Shown here: positions 1 through 7,037 of the stretch, one piece after another
Layout: the number at the start of each line of letters is the position of its first letter
Numbering within the stretch: the stretch's first letter is position 1
Source of the DNA: Rubrivivax sp.
GTDB lineage: Bacteria; Pseudomonadota; Gammaproteobacteria; Burkholderiales; Burkholderiaceae_C
Reading direction: 5' to 3'
Length of the DNA stretch: 34,557 nt
Assembly: GCA_022842305.1 (NCBI GenBank)
Contig: JALHPY010000032.1
Span: 1 to 34,557 of the forward strand
The notes under the pieces: generated by a model
The model's database searches: none
What the model saw: only the letters and a program-made list of their open reading frames with translations
Told to the model about the DNA's origin: nothing
Position numbers and translations under genes: made by a program

Positions 1-2
1 TC

Positions 3-320
3 GACGCGGCCGGCCGCAATGCGGCCGCCGGCGGCGCGCCCGACCCCGCCTTTCCGGCCGACCTGGCCATGCGCTGGCACGCCGCCGGCCCCGGCGCGCC
101 GCCCGACTGCAAACCCATGGTGCGCATCCGCCAGGACCTGCTCACGCCGGGCCGGCCCGAGGACGTGCGCATGGTCAGCGCCTGGCTGCGCGACGCCGAG
201 TGCGGCCGCGCCTGGAGCCAGCCGCCGCGCGATCACATCTGCAGCCGCATCACCAGCGCGCTGGCCGGACTGGACTGGGCCGCCGTGCGCCGCAGCTGGG
301 GCTGGAAAGAGCAGCCCTGA
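3..320 (+). CDS. Hypothetical protein, 3' part only
   Basis: An open frame enters from the left edge and ends at a TGA at 318-320, giving at least 105 residues. The start lies outside the window. The visible part is Ala/Gly/Pro-rich at first, then has a more protein-like section with two cysteines and a tryptophan-rich end (AWLRDAECGRAW, LDWAAVRRSWGWKEQP). I see no signal peptide, membrane segment or family motif and cannot assign a function. The choice of frame rests on amino-acid composition (charged residues, Trp, Met) compared with the low-complexity alternative frames over the same bases. The other frames look like GC-rich shadows. Confidence 0.55.
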   Translation, partial: DAAGRNAAAGGAPDPAFPADLAMRWHAAGPGAPPDCKPMVRIRQDLLTPGRPEDVRMVSAWLRDAECGRAWSQPPRDHICSRITSALAGLDWAAVRRSWGWKEQP

Positions 321-415
321 TGCGCCGCCGCCGCGGCCTGGTGCCGCCGCAGGCCTGGGTGCCGGTGTGGGATGGCCACGCCGGTGTCATACGCTGGCAT
401 GACGAAGTGAGTTGA
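320..415 (+). CDS. Possible translationally coupled micro-ORF (31 aa)
   Basis: An ATG at 320-322 shares its first base with the TGA of the preceding gene (TGATG arrangement) and opens a 31-codon frame ending in TGA at 413-415. The peptide starts with four arginines and contains two Trp. The coupling is suggestive, but a frame this short can occur by chance in DNA this GC-rich. No family is recognised. Confidence 0.18.
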   Translation: MRRRRGLVPPQAWVPVWDGHAGVIRWHDEVS

Positions 416-442
416 CGCGGCCTTCCGCGCTGGCCCCACAAT
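412..442 (+). promoter_or_regulatory. Weak sigma-70-like promoter candidate for the lipoprotein gene
   Basis: TTGACG at 412-417 matches five of six -35 bases and CACAAT at 437-442 matches four of six -10 bases. The 19-bp spacer is longer than ideal. It lies about 100 bp before the lipoprotein start, in a 120-bp gene-free gap. Confidence 0.25.
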
Positions 443-541
443 GCACCGCCGTCGGCAGCCGCCCCCTCTGGCACGGCGCTCGATGGCCAGCGAAGGCCGC
501 AGGGGTGCGGGTCCATCGAACAAACTTCAGGGAGAGATTCC

Positions 542-1000
542 ATGAGTGCAAGACTCTTGTTTTCCAGCATGGTCGTGGTGATGGGGTTGCAGGGCTGCGC
601 CCAGCTGAGCCCCCGGGAACCCCGGCAAGCCTCGAAGGAGTGCGACGTCGGCGCGGGCAAGTGCAAGCTCGACATCGAGGTGCTCGACTGCGCCAAGCCC
701 GACGGCTTCAAGGTGAGCAACCCCAACCTTGTCGTGACGACGCCGAGCACCATCGAATGGACCATCCAGACCAAGGACTACCGGTTCAGGAAGGACATCA
801 ACGGCATCGTCATCGCCGACAAGGACGGTGTCTTCGACACCCCGAAACTGCACGGCGAGCAGAAGTTCAGCTGGCGCGACAAGCACAGGGAAGCCGGCAA
901 GTCTTTCCGGCAGGGCATGCCCTACTATTACTTCATCAATATCGAGCGTGACGACGGCAAACCGTGCGTTCCCTTCGATCCCTGGATCAGCAACTACTGA
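542..1000 (+). CDS. Small predicted lipoprotein, unknown function
   Basis: The product has 152 residues. The N-terminus is a short type II signal sequence: Arg4, a hydrophobic stretch at residues 5-16, and a lipobox-like L-Q-G-C with Cys19 as the expected lipidated residue. Gln at -2 is less common than Ala/Ser. The residue after Cys is Ala rather than Asp, which fits outer-membrane sorting. A good Shine-Dalgarno sequence (AGGGAG, 529-534) sits 7 nt before the ATG and supports this start. The mature part is hydrophilic, with several more Cys, alternating beta-like stretches, and a Tyr/Phe-rich patch (PYYYFINIE) near the C-terminus. I do not recognise the family. The gene is transcribed toward the cyclase-like gene on the other strand, with only 6 bp between the stop codons. 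Confidence 0.75.
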   Translation: MSARLLFSSMVVVMGLQGCAQLSPREPRQASKECDVGAGKCKLDIEVLDCAKPDGFKVSNPNLVVTTPSTIEWTIQTKDYRFRKDINGIVIADKDGVFDTPKLHGEQKFSWRDKHREAGKSFRQGMPYYYFINIERDDGKPCVPFDPWISNY

Positions 1001-1006
1001 CGCCAG

Positions 1007-3901
1007 CTAGCCCGGCAATGGGCGGTTCAGCGCCTCGCCCACCCGCTGCAAGTTCGCGCCCAGCTCCGAGTCGGGGCCGGCCTGGATTTCGCGGTCCAAT
1101 GCCTGGGCTTGTACGAGCGCTCGCGCCGCGGCGGCCGGGTCACCGGCCAGGTGCTCCGACTCTGCCCGGCTGCACATCAGCAGGCCCAGGTTGAAACGAT
1201 CGGCCACCTCGTTCAGCAGCGCTTCGCCCGCGTCCAGACATGCGCGCGCTGCAGCGAAACGGCCCTGGCGCGCGTGCAGGCGGCCCAGGTAGCCCAGGAA
1301 CTGACCCTCGTTGCGCCGCTCGCCCAGCCGGCGCGCCAGGGCGACCGCGGCTTCGAAGTGCAAGCGGGCCGCCGATAGCCGGCCCAGATCGTCCTCCAGG
1401 ATGCCCAGGTTGCACAGGGCCACGCACTCCAGCCGCGCGTGCCCCGTCTCGCGCGCCAGCACCAGCGCGGCCTGCAGGTGCGACGTGGCCGTAGGCAGAT
1501 CACCGATCATCTGGTGCAGCAAGCCCAGGTTGCAGTGCGCATTGCCCTGCCAACCGCGGTCTCCCAGTTCGCGCGCGATGGCCAGGCCGGCCTCGAACAA
1601 GGCCTGCGCCTCGTCCTGCCGCCCCTGCATCGCGTGCACCTGGCCCAGATTGCCCAGCATGCCGCCCTCGCGACGCCGGTCGCCGGCGCGGCGCGCGCTG
1701 ATCAGAGCGGCCTCGAGCTGCAGCCGGGCTTCATCGGTGTGGCCCAGGCCGAGACTCGAAACGCCCAGTCCATTGAGCGCCGCGCATTCGCTCGCGTCGT
1801 CGCCCAGCTCACGGGCCAGCTCCAGCGCGCGCGTGTGCTGCGCCCGGCTCTCGGCCACGCGCCCCTCGCCGCTGAAGATGTCGCCCAGTTCGACGAGAAG
1901 CGTCGCCTCGATCCGCTTGTCCCCGGTGTCGCGCACGATGGCGAGCGCGGCTTCGAGCTGTGATCGGGCCTCATCGCTGCGCCCCGCGGCACGCAGCGCG
2001 GCACCGGCGACGACGCCGACTCGCGCCCGCAGCTCGGGGCTCAAGCCAGCCGTGGTCTGCACCAGCGCGGCCAGTTCGGCGCCGCCCTGGTACGGCCCGC
2101 GCAACTTGAGCGCGGCCCAGGCTCCCTCGAGCGCACCCACGGCGATGTCCGGCAGGCCGGCGGCGGCGGCGCGCCGGCACGCCACGGCCAGGTTGTCGAC
2201 TTCGACGCAGGCCTCGGCCACCGCCCGCCGCGCATTGAAGGCCGCAAAGTAGACCGCGTGCCGCCGCTGCGCCGCAGCCAGTGCCTGGGGCCCGCTGCCG
2301 GCAAAGCGCTCGGCCGTGCGCAGGTGCTCGGCGGCATATTCCTGCAGCGTGCCCAGCATGTCGAGCCGGCCATCGGCGCTTTGGCGCACGAAGGACTTGT
2401 CGACCAGCGACTGCAACAGATCCGGCGTCCAGGGATCGCCCTCGAAGGCCGACAAGTCGAGCACGGCCTCGGCGGCGGCCAGCGTGAAGCCTCCCTCGAA
2501 CACCGACAGCTGCGCCAGGGCGGCGCGCTCGGGCGGCGCCAGCAAGTCCCACGACCAATCGAAGGTGGCGCGCAGCGTGGCCTGCCGGTCGCGGCGCCCG
2601 CCCTTGGACGCCAGCAACTTGAAGCGTTCGCTCATGCGCGACAGCAGCAGGGCCGGTGGCAGGGCCCGCACGCGCACGGCGGCCAGTTCGATGGCCAGGG
2701 GCAGGCCGTCCAGCAGCCTGACCAGCGGCGCCACCGCATCGCGGTCGGCCGAGGCGTGCAGACAATCGGCATGGGCAGCCTCGGCGCGGCTGATGAACAG
2801 CGCCTCGGCCTCGGACGGCGGCAACGGCGGCAGCGCCACCACGGCCTCGCCGGGCAGCCCCAGTACCTCGCGGCTGGTGACCAAGAAGCGCGCTTCGGGC
2901 GAACGTTCGAGCCAGCAGCCCAGCGTCTCTTCCGCGTGCCGCGACACCTGCTCGAAGTTGTCCAGGATCACCAGGCAGGCACCGCGCCCGGCGATCGCGT
3001 TGCCCAGCTGCACGACCGGGTTGTCGCGGCCCAGCGTGAGCGCCAGCGCGTCGGCCACGGCGTAGCCGATGCCCTCCAAGCTGCGCGCCTGCGACAAGTC
3101 ACAGAACCAGACGCCGCCCGGGAAGTCACCCAGCCAGCACCAGGCAAAGCGCGTTGCCAGGCGGGTCTTGCCGCTGCCGCCCATGCCCAGCACGGTGATC
3201 AGGCGCGCACCGCTGTCGAAGCGGCGCGCCAGTTCGAGCAGCGCCTCGTTGCGGCCGACGAAGCCGTCGCGCTCGGCCGGCAGGCTGTGCTGGACCTGGC
3301 GCAGCGGCACCCACAGGTCGCGCTCGCGCACCACGCGGTAGGCCTTGTCCGAATCGCGCGGCGGCATGAAGGGCGCCGCATCGTCACCCACCTCGAACAA
3401 CTCGACCGGCTCGGTGATGCCCTTGAAGCGCCAGTGCCCATGGGACTGCACGCGCAGTGCGGTGGCGTCCAGCGCGTCACGCACTTCGGCGGTGATGAGC
3501 GTCTGGCCGCCGAGCGCGCTGCCCATGACCCGCGCCGCGATCGATTTGAGCAGGCCTTCCACCTCGATGGGCTTGGCGCCCAGCGCCACGTCGGCCGCGC
3601 TGTTCTCGCGCAGGCTCACCGGGCCCCGGTGCACGCCCACCCGCACCGGCAGCGGCGGGTTGAAGCTGGCCATCCGCGCCTGATAGGCCAGCGCGTAGCC
3701 GACGGCGTTGCTGGCCTTGGAGAACATCACCAGCATCCCGTCGGTCTTGTCGATCTCGCGGCCGTGCCAGCGCGGCAGCAGATCGCGGGCCGCCCGGTCG
3801 TGCGCGGCCCACAAGGTGGCGCTCGCGGCATCGCCCAGGGTCTCGGTCAGGCGGGTGCTGTCGACCACGTCGGTGAGCAGGAGCACTTGTTCTTCGGACA
3901 T
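1007..3901 (-). CDS. Class III cyclase-like domain / STAND ATPase / TPR signalling protein
   Basis: The product has 964 residues in three parts. Residues 5-150 resemble a class III nucleotidyl cyclase: metal-binding Asp11 in LLTDVVDST, Lys52 and Asp54 in DKTDGMLVMF, RVGVHRGP at 87-94, and an IAAR motif ending at Arg124. The Asn normally four residues before that Arg is Ser120, so turnover is doubtful. Residues 212-560 form an NB-ARC/STAND-type ATPase with a P-loop (GMGGSGKT, 239-246) and a Walker B-like strand (LVILDNFEQV, 310-319). The C-terminal ~350 residues are about seven TPRs, with repeated patterns such as ALxxARELGD and NLGxLHxxxG. No DNA-binding domain or membrane segment is visible. 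Such proteins are thought to act as cytoplasmic sensory switches whose TPRs bind a partner. The gene is divergent from the ABC importer. No convincing Shine-Dalgarno precedes the ATG. Confidence 0.9.
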   Translation of the reverse strand: MSEEQVLLLTDVVDSTRLTETLGDAASATLWAAHDRAARDLLPRWHGREIDKTDGMLVMFSKASNAVGYALAYQARMASFNPPLPVRVGVHRGPVSLRENSAADVALGAKPIEVEGLLKSIAARVMGSALGGQTLITAEVRDALDATALRVQSHGHWRFKGITEPVELFEVGDDAAPFMPPRDSDKAYRVVRERDLWVPLRQVQHSLPAERDGFVGRNEALLELARRFDSGARLITVLGMGGSGKTRLATRFAWCWLGDFPGGVWFCDLSQARSLEGIGYAVADALALTLGRDNPVVQLGNAIAGRGACLVILDNFEQVSRHAEETLGCWLERSPEARFLVTSREVLGLPGEAVVALPPLPPSEAEALFISRAEAAHADCLHASADRDAVAPLVRLLDGLPLAIELAAVRVRALPPALLLSRMSERFKLLASKGGRRDRQATLRATFDWSWDLLAPPERAALAQLSVFEGGFTLAAAEAVLDLSAFEGDPWTPDLLQSLVDKSFVRQSADGRLDMLGTLQEYAAEHLRTAERFAGSGPQALAAAQRRHAVYFAAFNARRAVAEACVEVDNLAVACRRAAAAGLPDIAVGALEGAWAALKLRGPYQGGAELAALVQTTAGLSPELRARVGVVAGAALRAAGRSDEARSQLEAALAIVRDTGDKRIEATLLVELGDIFSGEGRVAESRAQHTRALELARELGDDASECAALNGLGVSSLGLGHTDEARLQLEAALISARRAGDRRREGGMLGNLGQVHAMQGRQDEAQALFEAGLAIARELGDRGWQGNAHCNLGLLHQMIGDLPTATSHLQAALVLARETGHARLECVALCNLGILEDDLGRLSAARLHFEAAVALARRLGERRNEGQFLGYLGRLHARQGRFAAARACLDAGEALLNEVADRFNLGLLMCSRAESEHLAGDPAAAARALVQAQALDREIQAGPDSELGANLQRVGEALNRPLPG

Positions 3902-3927
3902 GGCGGCGTACTCTAGTGAGATGCCCC

Positions 3928-3947
3928 GGGCACTGCAAACAGTGCCC
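3928..3947. promoter_or_regulatory. Perfect 8-bp inverted repeat in the divergent cyclase/importer gap
   Basis: GGGCACTG (3928-3935), loop CAAA and CAGTGCCC (3940-3947) form a perfect hairpin or dyad 26 bp upstream of the cyclase-like start. No T-run follows. It could be an operator read as duplex DNA or a stem in the cyclase-gene leader. The rest of the 222-bp gap (3902-4123) has no gene, and I see no recognisable riboswitch core in it. Confidence 0.4.
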
Positions 3948-4123
3948 GTCCGGAACTGACGCTGAAAGCCTCATCCGGCGTGGCCCAGGCGGGGAGGCCC
4001 AGCGCCCGGGGCCGAAACTGCGCTCGCCGCCACCCCGACCAGATCAACTCTGTGGCCGGCGACCACGGTGACTAGGGGGTTCGACACCGCGCGACTTGCG
4101 CTAGCCTCGCGGCCGACTGCGAC

Positions 4124-5149
4124 ATGCACGCCATCCCGACCCGCCACCGTCAACACGCCGCCGTGCTCGGTGCGGCGCTGGCGCTGCTCGGGCTGTGCCT
4201 GGGTTCGTTCCTGATCGGGCCCTACCCCGTGGCGCCGGGCACCGTGGTGGCGGTGGTGCTGCACCAGTTCGGCTTCGGTGAGCGCTTCTGGCCGGCCGCG
4301 CAAGAGATGGTGGTGCTCGAGGTGCGCGGTCCGCGCATCGCCGCCGCGCTGCTGGTGGGCGGTGCGCTGGCGGCGGCCGGGGCCACCTACCAGAACCTGT
4401 TTCGCAACCCGCTGGTGTCGCCGGGGGTGCTGGGGGTGTCGGCCGGCGCCGGCTTCGGCGCCGCGCTGGGTCTTCTGCTGGGCGCCAGCGGGGTGGCGGT
4501 GCAGGGGCTGGCATTCACCTTCGGCCTGCTGGCCACGGCGCTGGCGGTGTGGCTCGGGCGTTCGCTGGATCGCACCGCCCTGCTCACGCTGGTGGTCGCC
4601 GGCCTGGTGGTGTCGGCCTTCTTCCAGGCCTTGATCTCGCTGCTGAAGGTGGTGGCCGACCCGCTGAACCAGCTGCCCTCCATCACCTTCTGGCTGCTCG
4701 GCGGCCTGCACCGCATGAATGCCCAGACGCTGCTGGGTGCCTTGCTGCCGATCGGCGGTGCCGGATTGCTGCTGTTCGCGCTGCGCTGGCAGGTGCATGC
4801 GCTGGCCGCCGGCGAGGACGAGGCGCGCGCGCTGGGCATCGACGTGCCGCGACTGCGCATCCTGCTGATCGTCGCCGCCACACTGATGACGGCCGCCTGC
4901 GTCAGCATCGCCGGCATCGTCGGCTGGGTCGGCCTGCTGGTGCCGCACCTGGTGCGCATGGCGGTGGGGCCCAGCTTCGCGCGCGTGCTGCCTCTGTCCA
5001 CCCTGGCCGGTGCCGCCTTTCTGCTGGCGGTGGACAACCTGGCCCGCGGCGCGGGCAGCAGCGAGATCCCGCTGGGCATCCTGACCGCGCTGATCGGCGC
5101 GCCCCTGTTCGCACTGGTGCTGGCGCGGGCTCGCCAGCAATGGTTTTGA
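4124..5149 (+). CDS. FecCD-family ABC importer permease
   Basis: The product is an inner-membrane permease of 341 residues, the usual length for the BtuC/FecCD/FhuB family, and is almost entirely hydrophobic helices. Family signatures include RGPRIAAALLVGGALAAAGA followed by YQNLFRNPLVSPG near residues 68-104, GIVGWVGLLVPHLVRM around residues 263-280 (the loop that contacts the ATPase), and EIPLGILTALIGAPLF near the C-terminus. The family imports iron-siderophores, haem or corrinoids; the substrate cannot be told from sequence. Its stop overlaps the start of the ATPase gene by 10 bp, so the three genes 4124-7012 form one operon. The ATG at 4124 is the first in frame before the first TM helix. 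No strong ribosome-binding site is visible. Confidence 0.93.
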   Translation: MHAIPTRHRQHAAVLGAALALLGLCLGSFLIGPYPVAPGTVVAVVLHQFGFGERFWPAAQEMVVLEVRGPRIAAALLVGGALAAAGATYQNLFRNPLVSPGVLGVSAGAGFGAALGLLLGASGVAVQGLAFTFGLLATALAVWLGRSLDRTALLTLVVAGLVVSAFFQALISLLKVVADPLNQLPSITFWLLGGLHRMNAQTLLGALLPIGGAGLLLFALRWQVHALAAGEDEARALGIDVPRLRILLIVAATLMTAACVSIAGIVGWVGLLVPHLVRMAVGPSFARVLPLSTLAGAAFLLAVDNLARGAGSSEIPLGILTALIGAPLFALVLARARQQWF

Positions 5150-6069
5150 CGCAAGCCGCCCCCGCCGGTGGTGCGGGCGGCCCGGCGCCGCCGGCGGCGA
5201 CCGAGCGCCTGCAGGTCGATGCGCTGTGCTTCAGCCATCCCGGCGGGCCGCCGCTGCTGGACGGGGTTTCGTTCAGCCTGGCCGCCGGCCAGGTGCTGTG
5301 CCTGCTGGGCCCCAATGGCAGCGGCAAGACCAGCCTGCTGCGCTGCGTGCTCGGGCTGGAGACACTGGCCGGTGGCCAGGTGCGGCTCGACGGCGTCGAC
5401 CTGAGCGCGCTCAAGCCTGTGCAGCGCGCGCGCCGCATGGCCTATGTGCCGCAGAGCAGCGCCACGGCCTTTCCGTTCAGCGTCTTCGACGTGGTGCTGA
5501 TGGGGCGCAGCGCGCACCTGCGCTTCATGGCCGACCCCGACGCGGACGACCACGCTGCAGCCCGCGCCGCGCTCGAACGCCTGCAGGTGGGCCACCTGGA
5601 GCACAGGCGCTTCCAGGAACTCAGCGGCGGCGAACGCCAGCTCGTGCTGGTGGCACGCGCCCTGGCCCAGCAGGCGCCGCTGCTGGTGCTGGACGAGCCC
5701 TGCGCCGGCCTGGACATCGGACACCAGGTGCAGCTGCTGCAGGCCCTGCGATCGCTGGCGCGCGCGGGCTACGCCATCCTGCTGTCCACGCACAGCCCCG
5801 ACCACGCCTTCTTCCTGCGCGCGCGCGTCGGGCTGCTCGCGGCCGGCCGCTGGCAGGGGCCGGCCGCTGCCGAGCAACTGTTGGACGCCGCCACGCTGCA
5901 GCGCGTGTACGGCGCGGCGGTGCAGGTGTTGACGCTGGACCAGGGCGCGGCCGCCGGCCAGCGCATCGTGGTGCCGGTGCTGGAGACCAGGCATGAACCC
6001 CCCGCAGACGCGCCGCCGGCTGTTGCTGGCGCTGGCCGCAGCGACTCTGGCGCCGGCCCAGGCCGCTGA
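5140..6069 (+). CDS. ABC importer ATP-binding protein (FecE/BtuD type)
   Basis: The product has 309 residues. The ATPase core has Walker A GPNGSGKT (57-64), a Q-loop in YVPQSS (102-107), signature LSGGERQ (161-167), Walker B LLVLDEP (181-187), D-loop AGLD and switch His218 in STHSP. It would form a dimer under the upstream permease and power import. The ATG at 5140 overlaps the permease stop (5147-5149), and the first ~20 residues are an Ala/Gly/Pro-rich leader. The C-terminal tail of about 25 residues is unusual: it is read from the same DNA as the signal peptide of the next gene (77-bp overlap, 5993-6069) and is Ala/Pro-rich, so it is probably not a folded part of the ATPase. Confidence 0.92.
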   Translation: MVLTQAAPAGGAGGPAPPAATERLQVDALCFSHPGGPPLLDGVSFSLAAGQVLCLLGPNGSGKTSLLRCVLGLETLAGGQVRLDGVDLSALKPVQRARRMAYVPQSSATAFPFSVFDVVLMGRSAHLRFMADPDADDHAAARAALERLQVGHLEHRRFQELSGGERQLVLVARALAQQAPLLVLDEPCAGLDIGHQVQLLQALRSLARAGYAILLSTHSPDHAFFLRARVGLLAAGRWQGPAAAEQLLDAATLQRVYGAAVQVLTLDQGAAAGQRIVVPVLETRHEPPADAPPAVAGAGRSDSGAGPGR

Positions 6070-7012
6070 ACGGCGCCGCGTCATCGACATGGCCGGCCGC
6101 AGCGTGGAGCTGCCGGCCCGCATCGAACGCATCGTCACGCTGGGCTCGCTGCCGGTCATCAACAGCTTCGTCTTCACGCTGGGCGAGGGCCGACGCATCG
6201 TCAACGGTCTGGCCGACTTCGCACGGCCGCACTGGAAGTACCAGACGCGCTTCGCCCCGCAGCTGGCCGGCCAGCCGACGCTGCAGCAGCCCAACCGCGA
6301 GCCCAATGTCGAAGCGGTGCTGCAGGCCCGACCCGACCTGGTGTTGACGATGCAGCGCGACAGCGCCGAGCAACTGGCCGCATTCGGCTTGCCCTGCGTC
6401 TATCTGGCCTGGCGCGAGCCCGAGGACCTGAAGGCCTGCATGTCCCTGCTGGGCGAGGTGCTGGCCAAGCCGGCGGTGGCATTGCGCTACGTGCGCTGGT
6501 TCGATGCCACGCTGGCGCGCGTGTCCGGGGGCCTGCGCGGCCTGCCGCCGCAGCAGCGGCCCCGGGTGCTGTACCTGCAACCCGAGACGCTGACACAGCC
6601 GCGGCTGATCGCCGAGTGGTGGATTCCGGCGGCCGGCGGCATCAGCGTCACCGATGACGGGCGGCGTACCGAATCGCGCAGCTTCACCCTCGAGCAGGTT
6701 CTGCTGTGGGACCCTGACGTGCTGATCCTGACCACGCCACAGGCCGTGCAGCGGCTGCGCGCCGACCGCGTGCTGTCCAGCCTGAAGGCCGTGCGCAACG
6801 GCCGCCTGCTGGTGGCGCCCGTGGGTGCGCACAGCTGGTCCAACCGCACCGCCGAGCAGCCGCTCACGCTGCTGTGGGCAGCGCAGGCCTTGCATCCCGA
6901 CCGCTTTGCCAGCGTCGACCTGGCGGCCGAGGCGCAGCAGTTCTACCGCAGCTACTTCGGCGTCGCGCTCACGCAGGCCGAGGTGGCGGAAATCCTCAGC
7001 GGCACGCTGTAA
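5993..7012 (+). CDS. Periplasmic substrate-binding protein of the FecB/BtuF type
   Basis: The product has 339 residues. The N-terminus MNPPQTRRRLLLALAAATLA is a signal peptide with a triple-Arg cluster before a leucine-rich core, so Tat export is possible, and it ends in AQA|AE near residue 24. The mature protein fits the two-lobed iron-complex/cobalamin-binding family: RVIDMAGRSVELPARIERIV at its start, the segment NVEAVLQARPDLVLTM, and FTLEQVLLWDPDVLIL in the second lobe. It would deliver substrate to the upstream permease. No TonB-dependent receptor is adjacent, so the substrate (siderophore, haem, corrinoid or other metal chelate) is unknown. The long overlap with the ATPase gene is real if the signal peptide is used, because the next in-frame start would remove it. 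Confidence 0.88.
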   Translation: MNPPQTRRRLLLALAAATLAPAQAAERRRVIDMAGRSVELPARIERIVTLGSLPVINSFVFTLGEGRRIVNGLADFARPHWKYQTRFAPQLAGQPTLQQPNREPNVEAVLQARPDLVLTMQRDSAEQLAAFGLPCVYLAWREPEDLKACMSLLGEVLAKPAVALRYVRWFDATLARVSGGLRGLPPQQRPRVLYLQPETLTQPRLIAEWWIPAAGGISVTDDGRRTESRSFTLEQVLLWDPDVLILTTPQAVQRLRADRVLSSLKAVRNGRLLVAPVGAHSWSNRTAEQPLTLLWAAQALHPDRFASVDLAAEAQQFYRSYFGVALTQAEVAEILSGTL

Positions 7013-7013
7013 G

Positions 7014-7037
7014 CGGCTGCCGGGCTCAAGGCAGCTG
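7014..7037. terminator. Hairpin at the importer/helicase convergent junction
   Basis: CGGCTGCC (7014-7021) and GGCAGCTG (7030-7037) can pair over 8 positions, one as G:U, around an 8-nt loop. It straddles the 13-bp gap between two convergent stop codons and the last bases of the helicase gene. There is no T-tract on either strand. It is plausible as a shared transcription barrier but not a classical intrinsic terminator. Confidence 0.3.

Noticed and set aside
2258..3916. Plus-strand open frame of about 550 codons opposite the cyclase-like gene
   Set aside because: Composition is Gln/His/Arg-rich with no motif, whereas the minus-strand protein has cyclase, P-loop and TPR signatures.
3950..4123. 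Possible cobalamin riboswitch before the FecCD-type permease
   Set aside because: The B12-box and the conserved GCCACTG-type core could not be found in order; only isolated G-rich fragments are present.
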